Shown: positions 17,428 through 26,040, counted from the first letter of the stretch. The stretch: 44,751 nucleotides of DNA from Sneathiella sp. (GCA_017643685.1 JAEPMY010000016.1:1-44751), one strand, 5' to 3'. Numbers and translations: made by a program. Notes: generated by a model from the sequence alone, not told the origin.

Positions 17428-18144
17428 TTAGAAGAGGAGTTTTGTCCCTATAACAAAAGACCAAACCGAAGTCTCTTCTCCCTCCTCTTTCGCAAAATCA
17501 GCTGTCTGACCAAATTTGCGTTCATAGGCTATACCAATGTAAGGAGATACTGTTCTGTCCCAAACATCGTAACTCAATCGCAAGCCAATTTCGGCAGAGT
17601 TGATACCAGAACCAACTCCGATATCCCGATCACTGGAAAAAGATCCTTCTATTTCTGCAGATGGTGTCAGAATAAGATAATTTGTTAGAAGAAGCTCATA
17701 TTCCATGTCCAAACTGGCAGATATATCTCCTTTTTCGCTAAGATACAGATCTGCATCTACCTCAATCCATTGAGGGGCCAAGCCAACTATACCAGCTACA
17801 CCGTACCAGCGATCTTCGCCATCTGGGCTATCAAGGCGAACGCCTCCTTTAATATCCCAGAAATCGGATATCGGAGTTTGAAGCGTGAGTTGGTTTCTGA
17901 ACTTTTCCAAAACATCTCCATCGAGATTGAATTCACCATTTCCTTCCCAACGGAGCTTTAACTCATCTGTTCCGACAAAGGCGTCCCCATTCCAAACGGC
18001 CAAATCCTCTCCGTGTTCTCCGGCACGATACTCAAACTCCTCCATTTGCAAACCGTAGTACAAATCTTCAGCCTGCACGATTGAGGGAGCGGAAATCATT
18101 GCTGTTAGTATTGTTGCGCTTACATATTTCACAAAACCCTTCAT
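17428..18144 (-). CDS. copB: CopB/PcoB-family outer membrane copper-resistance protein
   Basis: This 238-residue beta-barrel protein has a signal peptide ending near VQA (residue 25). Its beta strands alternate and it ends in the terminal Phe typical of outer membrane proteins ([10 protein letters not shown]). Family marks include MEEFEYR near the N-terminus, RWYG, and [13 protein letters not shown] near the C-terminus. CopB/PcoB proteins bind or pass Cu at the outer membrane and partner the CopA oxidase. This copy is shorter than many, and the usual Met/His-rich N-terminal extension is missing. The ATG overlaps the copA stop (ATGA), so it is translationally coupled. Confidence 0.9.
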   Translation of the reverse strand: MKGFVKYVSATILTAMISAPSIVQAEDLYYGLQMEEFEYRAGEHGEDLAVWNGDAFVGTDELKLRWEGNGEFNLDGDVLEKFRNQLTLQTPISDFWDIKGGVRLDSPDGEDRWYGVAGIVGLAPQWIEVDADLYLSEKGDISASLDMEYELLLTNYLILTPSAEIEGSFSSDRDIGVGSGINSAEIGLRLSYDVWDRTVSPYIGIAYERKFGQTADFAKEEGEETSVWSFVIGTKLLF

Positions 18145-19841
18145 TCTACCGATCCTTTCGCGTTTGAGTTCAATTCAGCGGTATCAGGACCACCTTCTAC
18201 AACTATTTTACGGAACATTCCCGCAGCAGCGTGGTAGGATAGATGGCAATGGAAAGCCCATTGGCCATTTGCATCAACTTCTGTTTCCGAGTAGACGGTC
18301 GTGCCAGGAGCAATACTAATTGTATGTTTGATAGGATCCCACTTTCCGGCACCAACATCCAGAATGCTCCACATTCCATGTAGATGCATGGGGTGGGTCA
18401 TCATGGTTTCGTTGACAAATTTAAATCTGACACGCTCGCCGTATTGAAGCTTAATAGGTTCTGCGTCGTCATATTTTACGCCGTTGATACTCCAGATGTA
18501 GCGTTCCATATTTCCAGTGAGACGAAGTTCGATTTCTCGTGTAGCTTCCCGGTCTTTATAGAGAGGTTTCTGAGCTTTTAAATCGGAATAGGAGAGAAAT
18601 TTCCCGCCATTTGCCGCTACCGGTTTTAGACCGCTACCAATTGCATAAAAGGGGTTGGGCTTTCCTTTCATCTCACTATGATCCATCCCCTTCATTGAGG
18701 AGTGATCCATCCCTTTCATCCCACTATGATCCATACCTTTCATTGAAGAATGGTCCATCCCCTCCATATTTCCATGATCCATGCCCATATCAGCCATCGT
18801 GAGAAGAGGACTTTTTCGCATTTCAGGGATTTCTGCTTCCATTCCGTTGCGAGGAGCTAATGTCCCTCTGGCAAAAGCTGTTCTTCCCATACTCTCGGCG
18901 AACAGCGTATAGGCTTTATCCTCTTTAGGGCGGACAATAACGTCGTATGTTTCGGCAACTCCAATCCGAAGTTCATCCACTTTGACGGGTTGCACATTAT
19001 TCCCATCTGCGGCAACGACCAACAATGACAATCCAGGGATCCGGAAATCAAAATAGGTCATTGCGGAAGAGTTAATTAGTCTCAATCTAATCCGCTCCCC
19101 TGCGGAAAAAAGGCCCGTCCAATTCTGTTTAGGCCCTTTGCCATTGATGAGAGGTGTAAATCCTTGCAGATCTTCGATATCTGTCGGCATCATCCGCATG
19201 CTGCCCCAATTCATGCGATCTTGAATAGTTTCGGACAATCCATTTTTTTTGGAGTCTTTGAAGAAATCACCCAGCGTTTGCTGCTTTCGGTTGTAGTAAT
19301 CCGCCACCATTTTCAGATTACGCATGATGCGTTTCCCAGAATGAGGGTGCTTGTCCGTGAACTGGACGACGTAATCACGATCAAATCGGAAAGGATCGCG
19401 TTTTTTAGGTTTTATGGTGATTGCACCATAGGCCCCATCTGGCTCCTGAAAGCCGGAATGGCTGTGAAACCAGTATGTTCCTGACTGAACAATTGGAAAT
19501 TTGTAGGTGAAGGTTTCCCCTGGTTTAATGCCATCAAAACTGATATCTGGCACACCATCCATTTGGTAAGGTAGGATTAAGCCATGCCAATGAATTGAAG
19601 TGGTTTCGGAAAGATTGTTGGTTACATTGATTGTAACCTCTTCACCTTCTTCGAATGAAAGAACAGGCCCAGGCGAAGCGCCATTATATCCAATTCCTTC
19701 TTTTTTAAACTCGCCAGTATCTATTATGACTTTGTCTACTGTGAGATCATAAGTTTTGGCTTGACTAATTGTTGGTATGATTGATGCGGAAATCGCTGCC
19801 ATAATACTGGCCCGAATGATTCCGAAGGAGGTATATTTCAT
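18141..19841 (-). CDS. copA: CopA/PcoA-type multicopper oxidase with Met-rich repeats
   Basis: This 566-residue periplasmic copper oxidase of the plasmid-type CopA/PcoA family is unrelated to the P1B ATPase that is also called CopA. It has a leader of about 28 residues, HWHG and WFHSHSGFQ in the first domain, and HPMHLHGMW and [12 protein letters not shown] in the last. Between domains 2 and 3 lie tandem Met-Asp-His-Ser repeats (about residues 352-394) that can bind Cu(I) through methionines. The enzyme oxidises Cu(I) to less toxic Cu(II). It is coupled to copB by a 4-base overlap. A strong terminator separates it from the cupredoxin gene upstream, so it probably has its own promoter in the 65-base gap. 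Confidence 0.95.
   Translation of the reverse strand: MKYTSFGIIRASIMAAISASIIPTISQAKTYDLTVDKVIIDTGEFKKEGIGYNGASPGPVLSFEEGEEVTINVTNNLSETTSIHWHGLILPYQMDGVPDISFDGIKPGETFTYKFPIVQSGTYWFHSHSGFQEPDGAYGAITIKPKKRDPFRFDRDYVVQFTDKHPHSGKRIMRNLKMVADYYNRKQQTLGDFFKDSKKNGLSETIQDRMNWGSMRMMPTDIEDLQGFTPLINGKGPKQNWTGLFSAGERIRLRLINSSAMTYFDFRIPGLSLLVVAADGNNVQPVKVDELRIGVAETYDVIVRPKEDKAYTLFAESMGRTAFARGTLAPRNGMEAEIPEMRKSPLLTMADMGMDHGNMEGMDHSSMKGMDHSGMKGMDHSSMKGMDHSEMKGKPNPFYAIGSGLKPVAANGGKFLSYSDLKAQKPLYKDREATREIELRLTGNMERYIWSINGVKYDDAEPIKLQYGERVRFKFVNETMMTHPMHLHGMWSILDVGAGKWDPIKHTISIAPGTTVYSETEVDANGQWAFHCHLSYHAAAGMFRKIVVEGGPDTAELNSNAKGSVE
18660..18790 (-). repeat. Tandem 24-bp repeats coding for Met-rich copper-binding units
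   Basis: Five copies of an 8-codon unit (MDHSSMKG and variants with G, E or N) sit inside the copper oxidase gene. The first copy reads MDHGNMEG. At DNA level the units differ slightly, mostly at third positions. Such repeats can expand or shrink by slippage, changing the number of Cu(I) sites. Confidence 0.85.
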
Positions 19842-19869
19842 GATTTTAACCCAGATAAATTTCTAACAG

Positions 19870-19900
19870 AAAAAGTGGCGCAACTAAGAAAAGTTGCGCC
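19870..19900 (-). terminator. Intrinsic terminator of the cupredoxin gene
   Basis: A perfect 8-bp stem (GGCGCAAC, 19877-19884; GTTGCGCC, 19893-19900) has an 8-base loop. On the minus strand it is followed after two bases by a T-run (TTTTT). It lies 7 bases after the cupredoxin stop. Confidence 0.85.
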
Positions 19901-19906
19901 TCAAAG

Positions 19907-20539
19907 CTATTTGAATTTCACTTTGCCCATCATGCCTGACTCATAATGGCCAGGAACATTGCAAGCGAATTCAAGTTCAGTTTCTTTGGAAAATTTCCAG
20001 ATAATCTCGGTTGATTTGGAAGGCTCAAGTAGAACACTATTTGGATCATTGTGTTCCATAGTTTTACCGCCCCCCATATCCATCTTCATCATATCATGAT
20101 TGATTTTGTCTGCTTCTAGGGCGCCATGCTCCATCATCATCATCATTTCTTCTTGATGATGAGCATGCATGGCTGCGGTTCCAATGTTGAATTCGTGTAC
20201 AAACTCTCCTTCATTTTTTACGATAAACTTTATTGTTTCGCCTTTTTTTACTGAAATACTTTCAGGCTCAAACAGATTGTCAAGCATGGTAATTTCAATG
20301 GAGCGAGTGACCTCAGAAGCTACACCAGGCTCACCAATCGACGCGGCGGCTCCATGCCCATGACCACCTTTATTATGCATTTGATCGTGCATTTTTCCGT
20401 GCATGTCTTTTTTCATTTTCTCATGCCCGCCTTCATGACTACCGGAGGCTAGTGCCAAGGAAGAACCCATTGAGATCATTGCAGCCGCGACAAGTACAAC
20501 ACTGGAGACGCGAGAAAATAGTGAATATGTGCGAGTCAT
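19907..20539 (-). CDS. Secreted cupredoxin with Met/His-rich regions
   Basis: This 210-residue periplasmic protein has a plastocyanin/azurin-like fold. The start at 20539 (MTRTYSLF) is preferred, with AGGA in front; a TTG at 20566 is also open. A leader ends near ALA. Next comes a His/Met-rich stretch (HEKMKKDMHGKMHDQMHNKGGHGHG). The cupredoxin domain has the copper ligands His in EFVHEF and Cys-His-Met in CNVPGHYESGM. A Met-rich insert (EEMMMMMEHG) may bind Cu(I). It is the first gene of the minus-strand copper locus after the 114-residue protein and ends in its own terminator. It probably buffers or shuttles periplasmic copper. Confidence 0.9.
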   Translation of the reverse strand: MTRTYSLFSRVSSVVLVAAAMISMGSSLALASGSHEGGHEKMKKDMHGKMHDQMHNKGGHGHGAAASIGEPGVASEVTRSIEITMLDNLFEPESISVKKGETIKFIVKNEGEFVHEFNIGTAAMHAHHQEEMMMMMEHGALEADKINHDMMKMDMGGGKTMEHNDPNSVLLEPSKSTEIIWKFSKETELEFACNVPGHYESGMMGKVKFK

Positions 20540-20692
20540 AATTTGATATCCTATTGACTTCCCCAATACTCAAGGCGCCATAAAGCTTGACTAACCACCC
20601 GATGGGGAAAATTAGTTTTAATTTTAAGTTGAGATAAGACGTGCAGAACCACTTGTGCCTTAAACACAGGTTACTGCTGTCGAGATATCAAA

Positions 20693-21037
20693 TTAGGCTA
20701 ATGGAGGTCGCCCAGGAGGAGTGTGAGAAATAGAGCTAAGACTGTTACTTACGATGACATAAACAACGCGTATGTCATTTAGCTTATCAGTGACACCAAT
20801 AACTTTGCTGAGTGTTACTGAACAGGATGCCATGCCACAATGCTCTGCACTATCATGTGTGGCTCTGTCTTGTTCATGGGAAAAATCTTCGATTCCGATA
20901 GTTACCGAATGAGTGACCCCGTCATGCTCTACGTGATAGGCGTTAATTGGAAGAACGGACAACAAATTTAGAGTAAAAAGCACAGCTATCAACAAGCTTA
21001 GCCCCTTATTCTTTGTATTTGAATTAATCTGTCCCAT
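20693..21037 (-). CDS. Small secreted His/Cys-containing protein
   Basis: This 114-residue protein has a signal-like hydrophobic segment (about 13-32) and a His/Cys-rich middle (YHVEHDGVTHSV, HDSAEHCGMASC). Its C-terminus, HTPPGRPPLA, resembles the Pro-rich ends of small copper-cluster proteins of the DUF2946 type. No further fold is recognised. It probably senses, binds or dampens periplasmic metal and may be co-regulated with the cupredoxin gene about 150 bases away. The family assignment is tentative. Confidence 0.6.
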   Translation of the reverse strand: MGQINSNTKNKGLSLLIAVLFTLNLLSVLPINAYHVEHDGVTHSVTIGIEDFSHEQDRATHDSAEHCGMASCSVTLSKVIGVTDKLNDIRVVYVIVSNSLSSISHTPPGRPPLA

Positions 21038-21645
21038 GATCAGATTCGTTATCCTATATTATACGCTTATTTTTCTGTATATGAGTTTTCCGCTGTGGAA
21101 GCAAGGGGTTATTGATCAACTTTATTTACCCTATATTGATTGGGGAGAAGATCATTATTATCAATCAAAAGTATGTGGATTCTCGTCTCACGGTAATAAA
21201 TTTCTTTCTTTAGCATCTGAGAGATATGGGCAGTTGGACATAGTAATAGGTCAATTTGCTCATTCTTTTCGAAAGCCTCTGCAATTAATATATTAGAGTT
21301 TTAGATTATTGCTATTGGCTTTGAATTCTCATTCGGAATTTTTTAAGCAGTGCTTTCTTCCCATTTTATTATTTATAGTTTTATCCTGAAACCTTAGGAG
21401 CATCTGGCTTAACTCAGTCAAGAATTTCGAATAAGATTATCTTTCGCAGTATTGGAAATGGAATAGTGCATCACATACATTAGAACTCACTCTGTTAGAG
21501 CCAACTAGCAAAGAATAAGGGTCTATGCAGTGTATTCTTATTTTGGAGGATGGTGCCCCCGATAACTAGGGATAAAGGCCAACGATACTATTAATTCAGT
21601 ATGAAAGAATATGTTAGCATGCAAAAGTGCTAATGCATTATATAA
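21038..21645. other. AT-rich 608-bp intergenic stretch
   Basis: No convincing gene is seen. A plus-strand frame at 21036-21296 overlaps the start of the His/Cys protein gene and is low in recognisable protein features. The stretch likely holds the promoter of the minus-strand copper locus at its left side and that of the MbcA/ParS-like gene at its right. No copper-type operator could be confirmed by eye. Confidence 0.5.
21614..21633. promoter_or_regulatory. Inverted repeat upstream of the MbcA/ParS-like gene
   Basis: TTAGCA (21614-21619) and TGCTAA (21628-21633) are perfect complements separated by 8 bases. They lie about 30-50 bases before the gene start and next to an AT-rich TATATAA stretch. 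Xre-type antitoxins often bind such palindromes to repress themselves. This link is inference. Confidence 0.35.
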
Positions 21646-21663
21646 ATGATGGAGTCGGACAGA

Positions 21664-22014
21664 ATGCAGCTTGAGGATGTCAAAGAGGGAGGATTTATAG
21701 TCCTGAGTAAATTGACAAAAGTTTTGCGGACAGATCCAAAAGAGATTGCTTGGACGATTGGGCTAAGCGAGAGAGCTTTCAAGGGTCAGTCTTCACTACA
21801 GTCTGCAGATACGCAAAAGCGCCTTTGTGACCTTGTTGATGTTCTTCTAACTATCGCTCCGCGTTTTGGCTCCCCCCTCATTGCTTATGCTTGGTATCGA
21901 TCTGAACCTGTGGCGGGTTTGGGGGGGTGGACAGCGATGCAGTTGGTCCAGGCTGGAAAGTCCAAAGAATTCTATTCTTATCTGGAGGCTATCGATGCTG
22001 GAGTGTATGTCTGA
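21664..22014 (+). CDS. MbcA/ParS/Xre-type (DUF2384) antitoxin-like protein, orphan
   Basis: This 116-residue protein has a C-terminal half matching the MbcA/ParS/Xre toxin-binding domain: AYAWYRSEPVAGLGGWTAMQ, then LVQAGKSKEFYSYLEAIDAGVYV. The N-terminal region (residues about 10-55) is a weak HTH-like helical part. The ATG at 21664 has GGAG 10 bases in front; ATGs at 21646 and 21649 are also open. Family members usually neutralise a RES-domain toxin or related enzyme encoded next to them. No toxin gene lies in the following 380 bases. It may be a solitary regulator or the remnant of a pair. Confidence 0.75.
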   Translation: MQLEDVKEGGFIVLSKLTKVLRTDPKEIAWTIGLSERAFKGQSSLQSADTQKRLCDLVDVLLTIAPRFGSPLIAYAWYRSEPVAGLGGWTAMQLVQAGKSKEFYSYLEAIDAGVYV

Positions 22015-22398
22015 CAGAGGTTTCTGGTGGATATCTTCAAAAATGCTCATGGGGGTTGAGTGGTTTCTTTGTTGCGAGTTAATCTGATACCCTCGTTAAA
22101 TTATTCGCTGAGTTGAAAAGTGGTGGGGAATTGGCTCGAATAATGGATTGCTCTATCTACAGCTTAAAAAAGCTAAGACTGTACATTATGTTATTTGTAT
22201 AATTTTATTGCGAAAAACAGTACTTTATACAAAGATTTGTAAAACTAAAAAACTTGTGAAGAATGGATTGGTAAAATTACAAATGAGCAGTTGTTTGTAT
22301 TTCGGTGAAAACGCGACGAAGGGATTCAAAATACTTGCTTTATTTGATTTACACTCACTCACTCATTCAAATACAAACAATAAACCTTTACTTTATGT
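22015..22398. other. AT-rich right-end region of the island, no gene
   Basis: No protein-coding signal is convincing. The stretch holds the TTTGTA-type repeats described separately and an AGCTT/AAGCT mini hairpin at about 22161-22174. A TAA at 22381-22383 closes the frame in front of the ytoQ remnant. It ends at the presumed junction with the chromosome near 22,399. Confidence 0.55.
22194..22380. repeat. Alternating TTTGTA-type inverted repeats at the island's right end
   Basis: Six copies alternate in direction: TTTGTATAA (22194-22202), TTATACAAA (22225-22233), TTTGTAA (22236-22242), TTACAAA (22277-22283), TTGTTTGTATTT (22291-22302) and AAATACAAACAA (22369-22380). The last pair is a perfect 12-bp inverted repeat that ends 18 bases from the chromosomal junction. 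They may be recombinase or accessory-protein binding sites. High AT content makes some copies expected by chance. Confidence 0.5.
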
Positions 22399-22821
22399 CG
22401 TGACTGGCGCGAAAGAATTCAGGACGGGGCCGAGGCCGCTGGTCTGCCCGTGATTTTTACAGGACCCATTACGGTGCATGAAGACAGCGACGATTGCGGT
22501 GTCGCTATTTTTGGCGCAGAGGAAAATAAATACTGGCACGACCATAAAGGCGCGCTGTTAAATTCTGTTCGGACAGGCACCTTGTTGAAAGAAGCCGATT
22601 TGGTGATTGTTCGTTTTGGCGAAAAATACAAACAGTGGAATGCCGCTTTTGATGCGGGTCAGGCTGCGGCGCTTGGCATCCCCTATCTGACGCTGCATCC
22701 AGCAGAACATGATCATGCACTTAAAGAGGTCGATGCCGGTGCTGCGGGCATGGCACGAGAGCCCGAGCAGATTGTGCAGGCCCTCAGCTACGTCATCAAA
22801 GGGGTGATGCCATCTGCTTAA
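22399..22821 (+). pseudogene. ytoQ: YtoQ-family gene truncated at its 5' end by the island
   Basis: The frame reads RDWRERIQDGAEAAGLPV and then the YtoQ family core (DDCGVAIFGAEENKYWHDHK, RFGEKYKQWNAAFDAG, HALKEVDAGA). The family normally begins with about a dozen residues ending in a (S/T)DWRE motif. Here the match begins exactly at DWRE, and the upstream frame is closed by TAA at 22381 with no ATG. The sequence before the junction is AT-rich island DNA. A shortened product could start at GTG 22450. YtoQ function is unknown; it is related to nucleoside 2-deoxyribosyltransferase-like folds. It overlaps the convergent repair gene at its end. Confidence 0.85.
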
Positions 22822-23924
22822 GGTAGGTGGAGTGTGAAAGGGGCGGATGCTACTTCAGCCCCGTTCACGAGAATACTGATGCGATGCGGCCCGGCATAAT
22901 GTTTCCGGGTCGTATAATCCACAAATTTGTGGGCCTTGGTGAAGGCGATTTCCCGCAGGTCGCTGCCTATTTCTTTCACCATGAAAACTTTGCGGGATGA
23001 TTTGTTATTTGCCTTTGCAAAATCCACCGCATATTCCAGCCTTAATTTTTCTGGGAGAGGTCCGGGTATCTCACCCGAGAAAGAAAAGGTCTGATTTTCT
23101 CCAAGGGTTAGATCATTGGAGGATAGCTCCAGCTTGATATTTATCACATCGACCGGGCCCATACCAAACAATGCCAATGCCCGAGGCTCACCTGCTTTCA
23201 GAAGCGTTCGTGTGCCGTGTTTGATTATCCAATTGGTATTGGCATGGCGACCGATCTCCGCCTCGGCAAAGGAGAGGACCACATCCGGGTTATCCTTCGC
23301 AATGTCATTGAGGTTATTCGCGACGCTTTTCTGGACAAATTTACTGTCATCTGCTGCAAGCGTTGTCAGGATTGGCAGTATCGGCGCGGGATCTTTTTTA
23401 AGCGCTGGCAGCGCCATGGCCCAAGGGAGGCGCGGGCGACAGCCTTCACTGGAAAAGCGGCGTACATGGGGATGGGTGTGATGGCTGAGCGATTGCATCC
23501 AGTCCATCATTTCATCTGGATACTCTTGAATGAAAGGTCGCACGGCCAGTTCTGATGTTGTGCCGTTATGAGTGAAAAAGCAGAGGGCGTCTTTGATCTT
23601 AGAGAGGGTTAGGTCCTTTCGCCTGTGCACCACATAGTCAGGGACGAACAGACATAGCATATCAGCGTATTTCTGAGCTGTTGGGGCGCTAATCACCGGG
23701 AGGATCTTTTTAAGGATCTCAATCCCGTTTTCGGGGTCTTCCGGCAGATGCTGACACAAAAGAGAGGTTAAGCGCGCCGCCCGTTCTTTCAGACTGAGGC
23801 CTGACCAGTCTTTAGTGAAGCAATCTGCCAGAAAATCGGGCTTTGAAACGCCATGTGGCGCCAGTTGGTCTGCGATAAAGCCAATGTAATCTTCTGAATA
23901 AAAGCTTCGAAGTTCTGCTGCCAT
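22818..23924 (-). CDS. DNA alkylation repair protein (AlkD-like HEAT-repeat family)
   Basis: This 368-residue protein's N-terminal two-thirds is a helical HEAT-repeat domain of the AlkD/AlkC type, with the family mark SSEGCRPRLPWAMALPALKKDP. A beta-rich C-terminal domain (about 258-368) follows, with immunoglobulin-like character. AlkD glycosylases remove bulky alkylated bases. Members with this extra domain are less studied. The start ATG at 23924 has GGGGGGA in front. The stop overlaps the end of the ytoQ remnant, converging on it by a few bases. Confidence 0.88.
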   Translation of the reverse strand: MAAELRSFYSEDYIGFIADQLAPHGVSKPDFLADCFTKDWSGLSLKERAARLTSLLCQHLPEDPENGIEILKKILPVISAPTAQKYADMLCLFVPDYVVHRRKDLTLSKIKDALCFFTHNGTTSELAVRPFIQEYPDEMMDWMQSLSHHTHPHVRRFSSEGCRPRLPWAMALPALKKDPAPILPILTTLAADDSKFVQKSVANNLNDIAKDNPDVVLSFAEAEIGRHANTNWIIKHGTRTLLKAGEPRALALFGMGPVDVINIKLELSSNDLTLGENQTFSFSGEIPGPLPEKLRLEYAVDFAKANNKSSRKVFMVKEIGSDLREIAFTKAHKFVDYTTRKHYAGPHRISILVNGAEVASAPFTLHLP

Positions 23925-23984
23925 GTGATCCCCCCATAATGTGAGGAGGAGTATACGGGGAGCCGGAGAGCATTAAAAGAAGAC

Positions 23985-24027
23985 AAAAAAGCCCGGCTAT
24001 CTTTTGCCTAGGGGCAGGATAACCGGG
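23985..24027 (-). terminator. Intrinsic terminator of ompW
   Basis: The arms GCCCGGCTATC (23991-24001) and GATAACCGGGC (24017-24027) pair with one mismatch. On the minus strand the stem is followed by a T-run (23985-23990, AAAAAA on the plus strand). It lies about 33 bases after the ompW stop. Confidence 0.85.
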
Positions 24028-24059
24028 CAAGCTAGAGAACTGAGGTAAAGCTTCTAACT

Positions 24060-24704
24060 TTAGAATGTGTAGCCGATGCCGATACCGAAGATCCAAGGAT
24101 CGATATTCACATCTTTGGCGTTAATGGCGCCGCCATTTACTTTCACGTCTGTTTCCAGAAACAGTTTTTTCACGTCAAAGTTCAGGGACCAGTTGTCGTC
24201 CAGTTTGTAGTCAAAACCAGCCTGAAGCGCGAAGCCGAAGCCGTCTTCATATTCCACGTCATTGACGGGCGCGCGCTCACCACCTTCGTTGTAGAAGATT
24301 GTGTAGTTGAGGCCCGCACCCAGATAGGGGCTGAAATCGCTTTTTGGCATGAAGTGATATTGCAGGGACAGGGTTGGTGGCAAAAGCCAGACATCACCCA
24401 GATCCGCATCACCTGGCAGTGTTGTGTTGCTGACGGTCACATCGTGCTTGGTGGTGGCCAAAATCAGCTCAGCGGCAATATTGTCGGTGAAGAAATAGGT
24501 AAAATCGAGTTCCGGAACGTAAGATTCGTCGATATTCGCCTGACCGCCGATCGCGTCAGTTGTACCGCTAGAATCTGGTGTTACGGCGATGCCGCGAAAA
24601 CGAACGAGAAAGTCGCCAGCTTCCTTTGCGATGGCGCCAGATGCACCGGTTGTTGCCAATATCGCTGCGCCCGCGAGAATTGATACCAGCTTGCCTGCTT
24701 TCAT
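24060..24704 (-). CDS. ompW: OmpW-family outer membrane protein
   Basis: This 214-residue eight-stranded beta-barrel has a signal peptide (MKAGKLVSILAGAAILATTGASG). Family features include FRGIAVTPD near the N-terminus, ELDFTYFFTDNIAAELI, LPPTLSLQYHF, SPYLGAGLNYT and a final aromatic residue (GIGIGYTF). OmpW proteins form a narrow hydrophobic channel for small nonpolar molecules and respond to stress. The frame is open further upstream into the M20 gene, but the ATG at 24704 with GGAGAAGTAAA in front is clearly the start. Confidence 0.93.
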   Translation of the reverse strand: MKAGKLVSILAGAAILATTGASGAIAKEAGDFLVRFRGIAVTPDSSGTTDAIGGQANIDESYVPELDFTYFFTDNIAAELILATTKHDVTVSNTTLPGDADLGDVWLLPPTLSLQYHFMPKSDFSPYLGAGLNYTIFYNEGGERAPVNDVEYEDGFGFALQAGFDYKLDDNWSLNFDVKKLFLETDVKVNGGAINAKDVNIDPWIFGIGIGYTF

Positions 24705-24828
24705 TTTACTTCTCCAATACTGATCGGAAGTTCGATCCAAGTTAAATTCGGTTGTCTCCCGTTGACGTTTGGATACGCCTGTTCTGGGAGGTGCGAATTG
24801 ATTGAGATCAACCGGAGAAGGGGGAGGT

Positions 24829-24858
24829 CCTGAATGTTGCAAAACAACAACATTCAGG
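24829..24858. other. Perfect 11-bp inverted repeat between the M20 gene and ompW
   Basis: CCTGAATGTTG (24829-24839) and CAACATTCAGG (24848-24858) are perfect complements with an 8-base loop (CAAAACAA). On the minus strand it follows the M20 stop by about 10 bases, but no T-run follows. It may terminate the M20 transcript or act as an operator for ompW. Confidence 0.5.
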
Positions 24859-24867
24859 TGAGTAGGA

Positions 24868-26040
24868 TCAGCGTCGTGGCAGCTGCGTTTCAACCAGATG
24901 TGCCCAGAGGCTGGCACCTGTGGACAGGATTTCGTCGTTGAAGTCATATTTGGGGTGGTGGACGGTATAGACGTGATCTTCATCCCGCGCACCAAGGAAG
25001 ATGTAAGCACCTGGACATGCCTCCAGCATAAAGGCGAAATCTTCACTGCCCATGCGGACGGGGGCTTCAGTATTCACATTATTCGCGCCAACGATATCCG
25101 CCGCGGCCTTGGCCACGATGTCAACCTCCCGGTCATGATTGACCGTGCAAGGGTAATTGCGGTGATATTGCAGTTCTACTTCCAAACCGAATGTTTTGCT
25201 AATGCCGTCGCAGATTTCCTGCATCCGGTTTTGAACGTAATCGCGAAGCTCTGGCGTTGTAGTTCTGACAGAAGCGGTGAGGGTCGCATCATGCGGGATC
25301 ACATTTTGTGTTGTCCCTGCGTGAAATTGACTGACGCTAATAACAACATTATCGACAGGACTGATATTTCGAGAAACGATTGATTGCAACGCTACATGCA
25401 GTTGAACCCCAGCTGTGATCGGATCGTTTGACCGCTGCGGGTGGGCTGCATGGCCGCCTTTCCCACGGATGGTGATTTCCGCCACATCGGCAGATGCCAT
25501 CAAAGTCCCTTTGCGGATATGGAAAGTGCCTTTGGGTTGATCTGGCATGTTGTGAAGGCCATAAACCGCATCGCAAGGAAAACGTTCAAACAGGCCATCT
25601 TTGACCATTTTATCGGCGCCCCCGCCACCTTCTTCTGCTGGCTGGAAAATGAAGTTGATGGTGCCATCGAAATTCTTGGTTTCAGACAGGTATTTGGCAG
25701 CCCCCAAGAGAATAGCGGTATGACCGTCATGACCGCAGGCATGCATTTTTCCGTCATAAATCGACTGGTGATCGCAGCCGGTCAGTTCCTGCATTGGCAG
25801 GGCGTCCATATCCGCGCGGATCCCAATTGTCCGGTTGCTGTTGCCCTGACCTTTCAGAATGCCAACAACACCAGTGACGCCGATCCCCTCATGCACTTCT
25901 AATCCCCACTCCCGCAATTTGTCAGCGACAATTTGCGCGGTGCGGACTTCTTCAAAACAAAGCTCAGGATGTTTGTGGATATCACGACGCCATGTTTGCA
26001 TGTCGTCATGCAATTCGGCAATCCGGTTATAGACAGGCAT
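24868..26040 (-). CDS. M20-family amidohydrolase (hippurate hydrolase-like)
   Basis: This 390-residue metallopeptidase-type amidohydrolase is of the M20D group. Zinc-binding and catalytic motifs are visible: GIRADMDALPMQE, HACGHDGHTA, PAEEGGGGA, GKGGHAAHP and GSEDFAFM. Relatives remove acyl groups from amino acids (N-acyl, N-benzoyl or indole-acetyl conjugates). The substrate cannot be deduced. The minus-strand hairpin after it suggests it is a single-gene transcript. Confidence 0.93.
   Translation of the reverse strand: MPVYNRIAELHDDMQTWRRDIHKHPELCFEEVRTAQIVADKLREWGLEVHEGIGVTGVVGILKGQGNSNRTIGIRADMDALPMQELTGCDHQSIYDGKMHACGHDGHTAILLGAAKYLSETKNFDGTINFIFQPAEEGGGGADKMVKDGLFERFPCDAVYGLHNMPDQPKGTFHIRKGTLMASADVAEITIRGKGGHAAHPQRSNDPITAGVQLHVALQSIVSRNISPVDNVVISVSQFHAGTTQNVIPHDATLTASVRTTTPELRDYVQNRMQEICDGISKTFGLEVELQYHRNYPCTVNHDREVDIVAKAAADIVGANNVNTEAPVRMGSEDFAFMLEACPGAYIFLGARDEDHVYTVHHPKYDFNDEILSTGASLWAHLVETQLPRR

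Noticed and set aside
21036-21296. Plus-strand 86-codon frame
   Set aside because: It overlaps the start of the His/Cys protein gene on the other strand, has no clear ribosome site and no family resemblance. It reads as AT-rich intergenic sequence.
22148-22453. Plus-strand 101-codon frame crossing the island junction
   Set aside because: It spans the boundary between island and ytoQ sequence and ends in the wrong frame for ytoQ, so it is accidental.
24705-25046. Upstream extension of the ompW frame by 114 codons
   Set aside because: It runs through the M20 gene in another frame. The ATG at 24704 has a ribosome site and starts a proper signal peptide.
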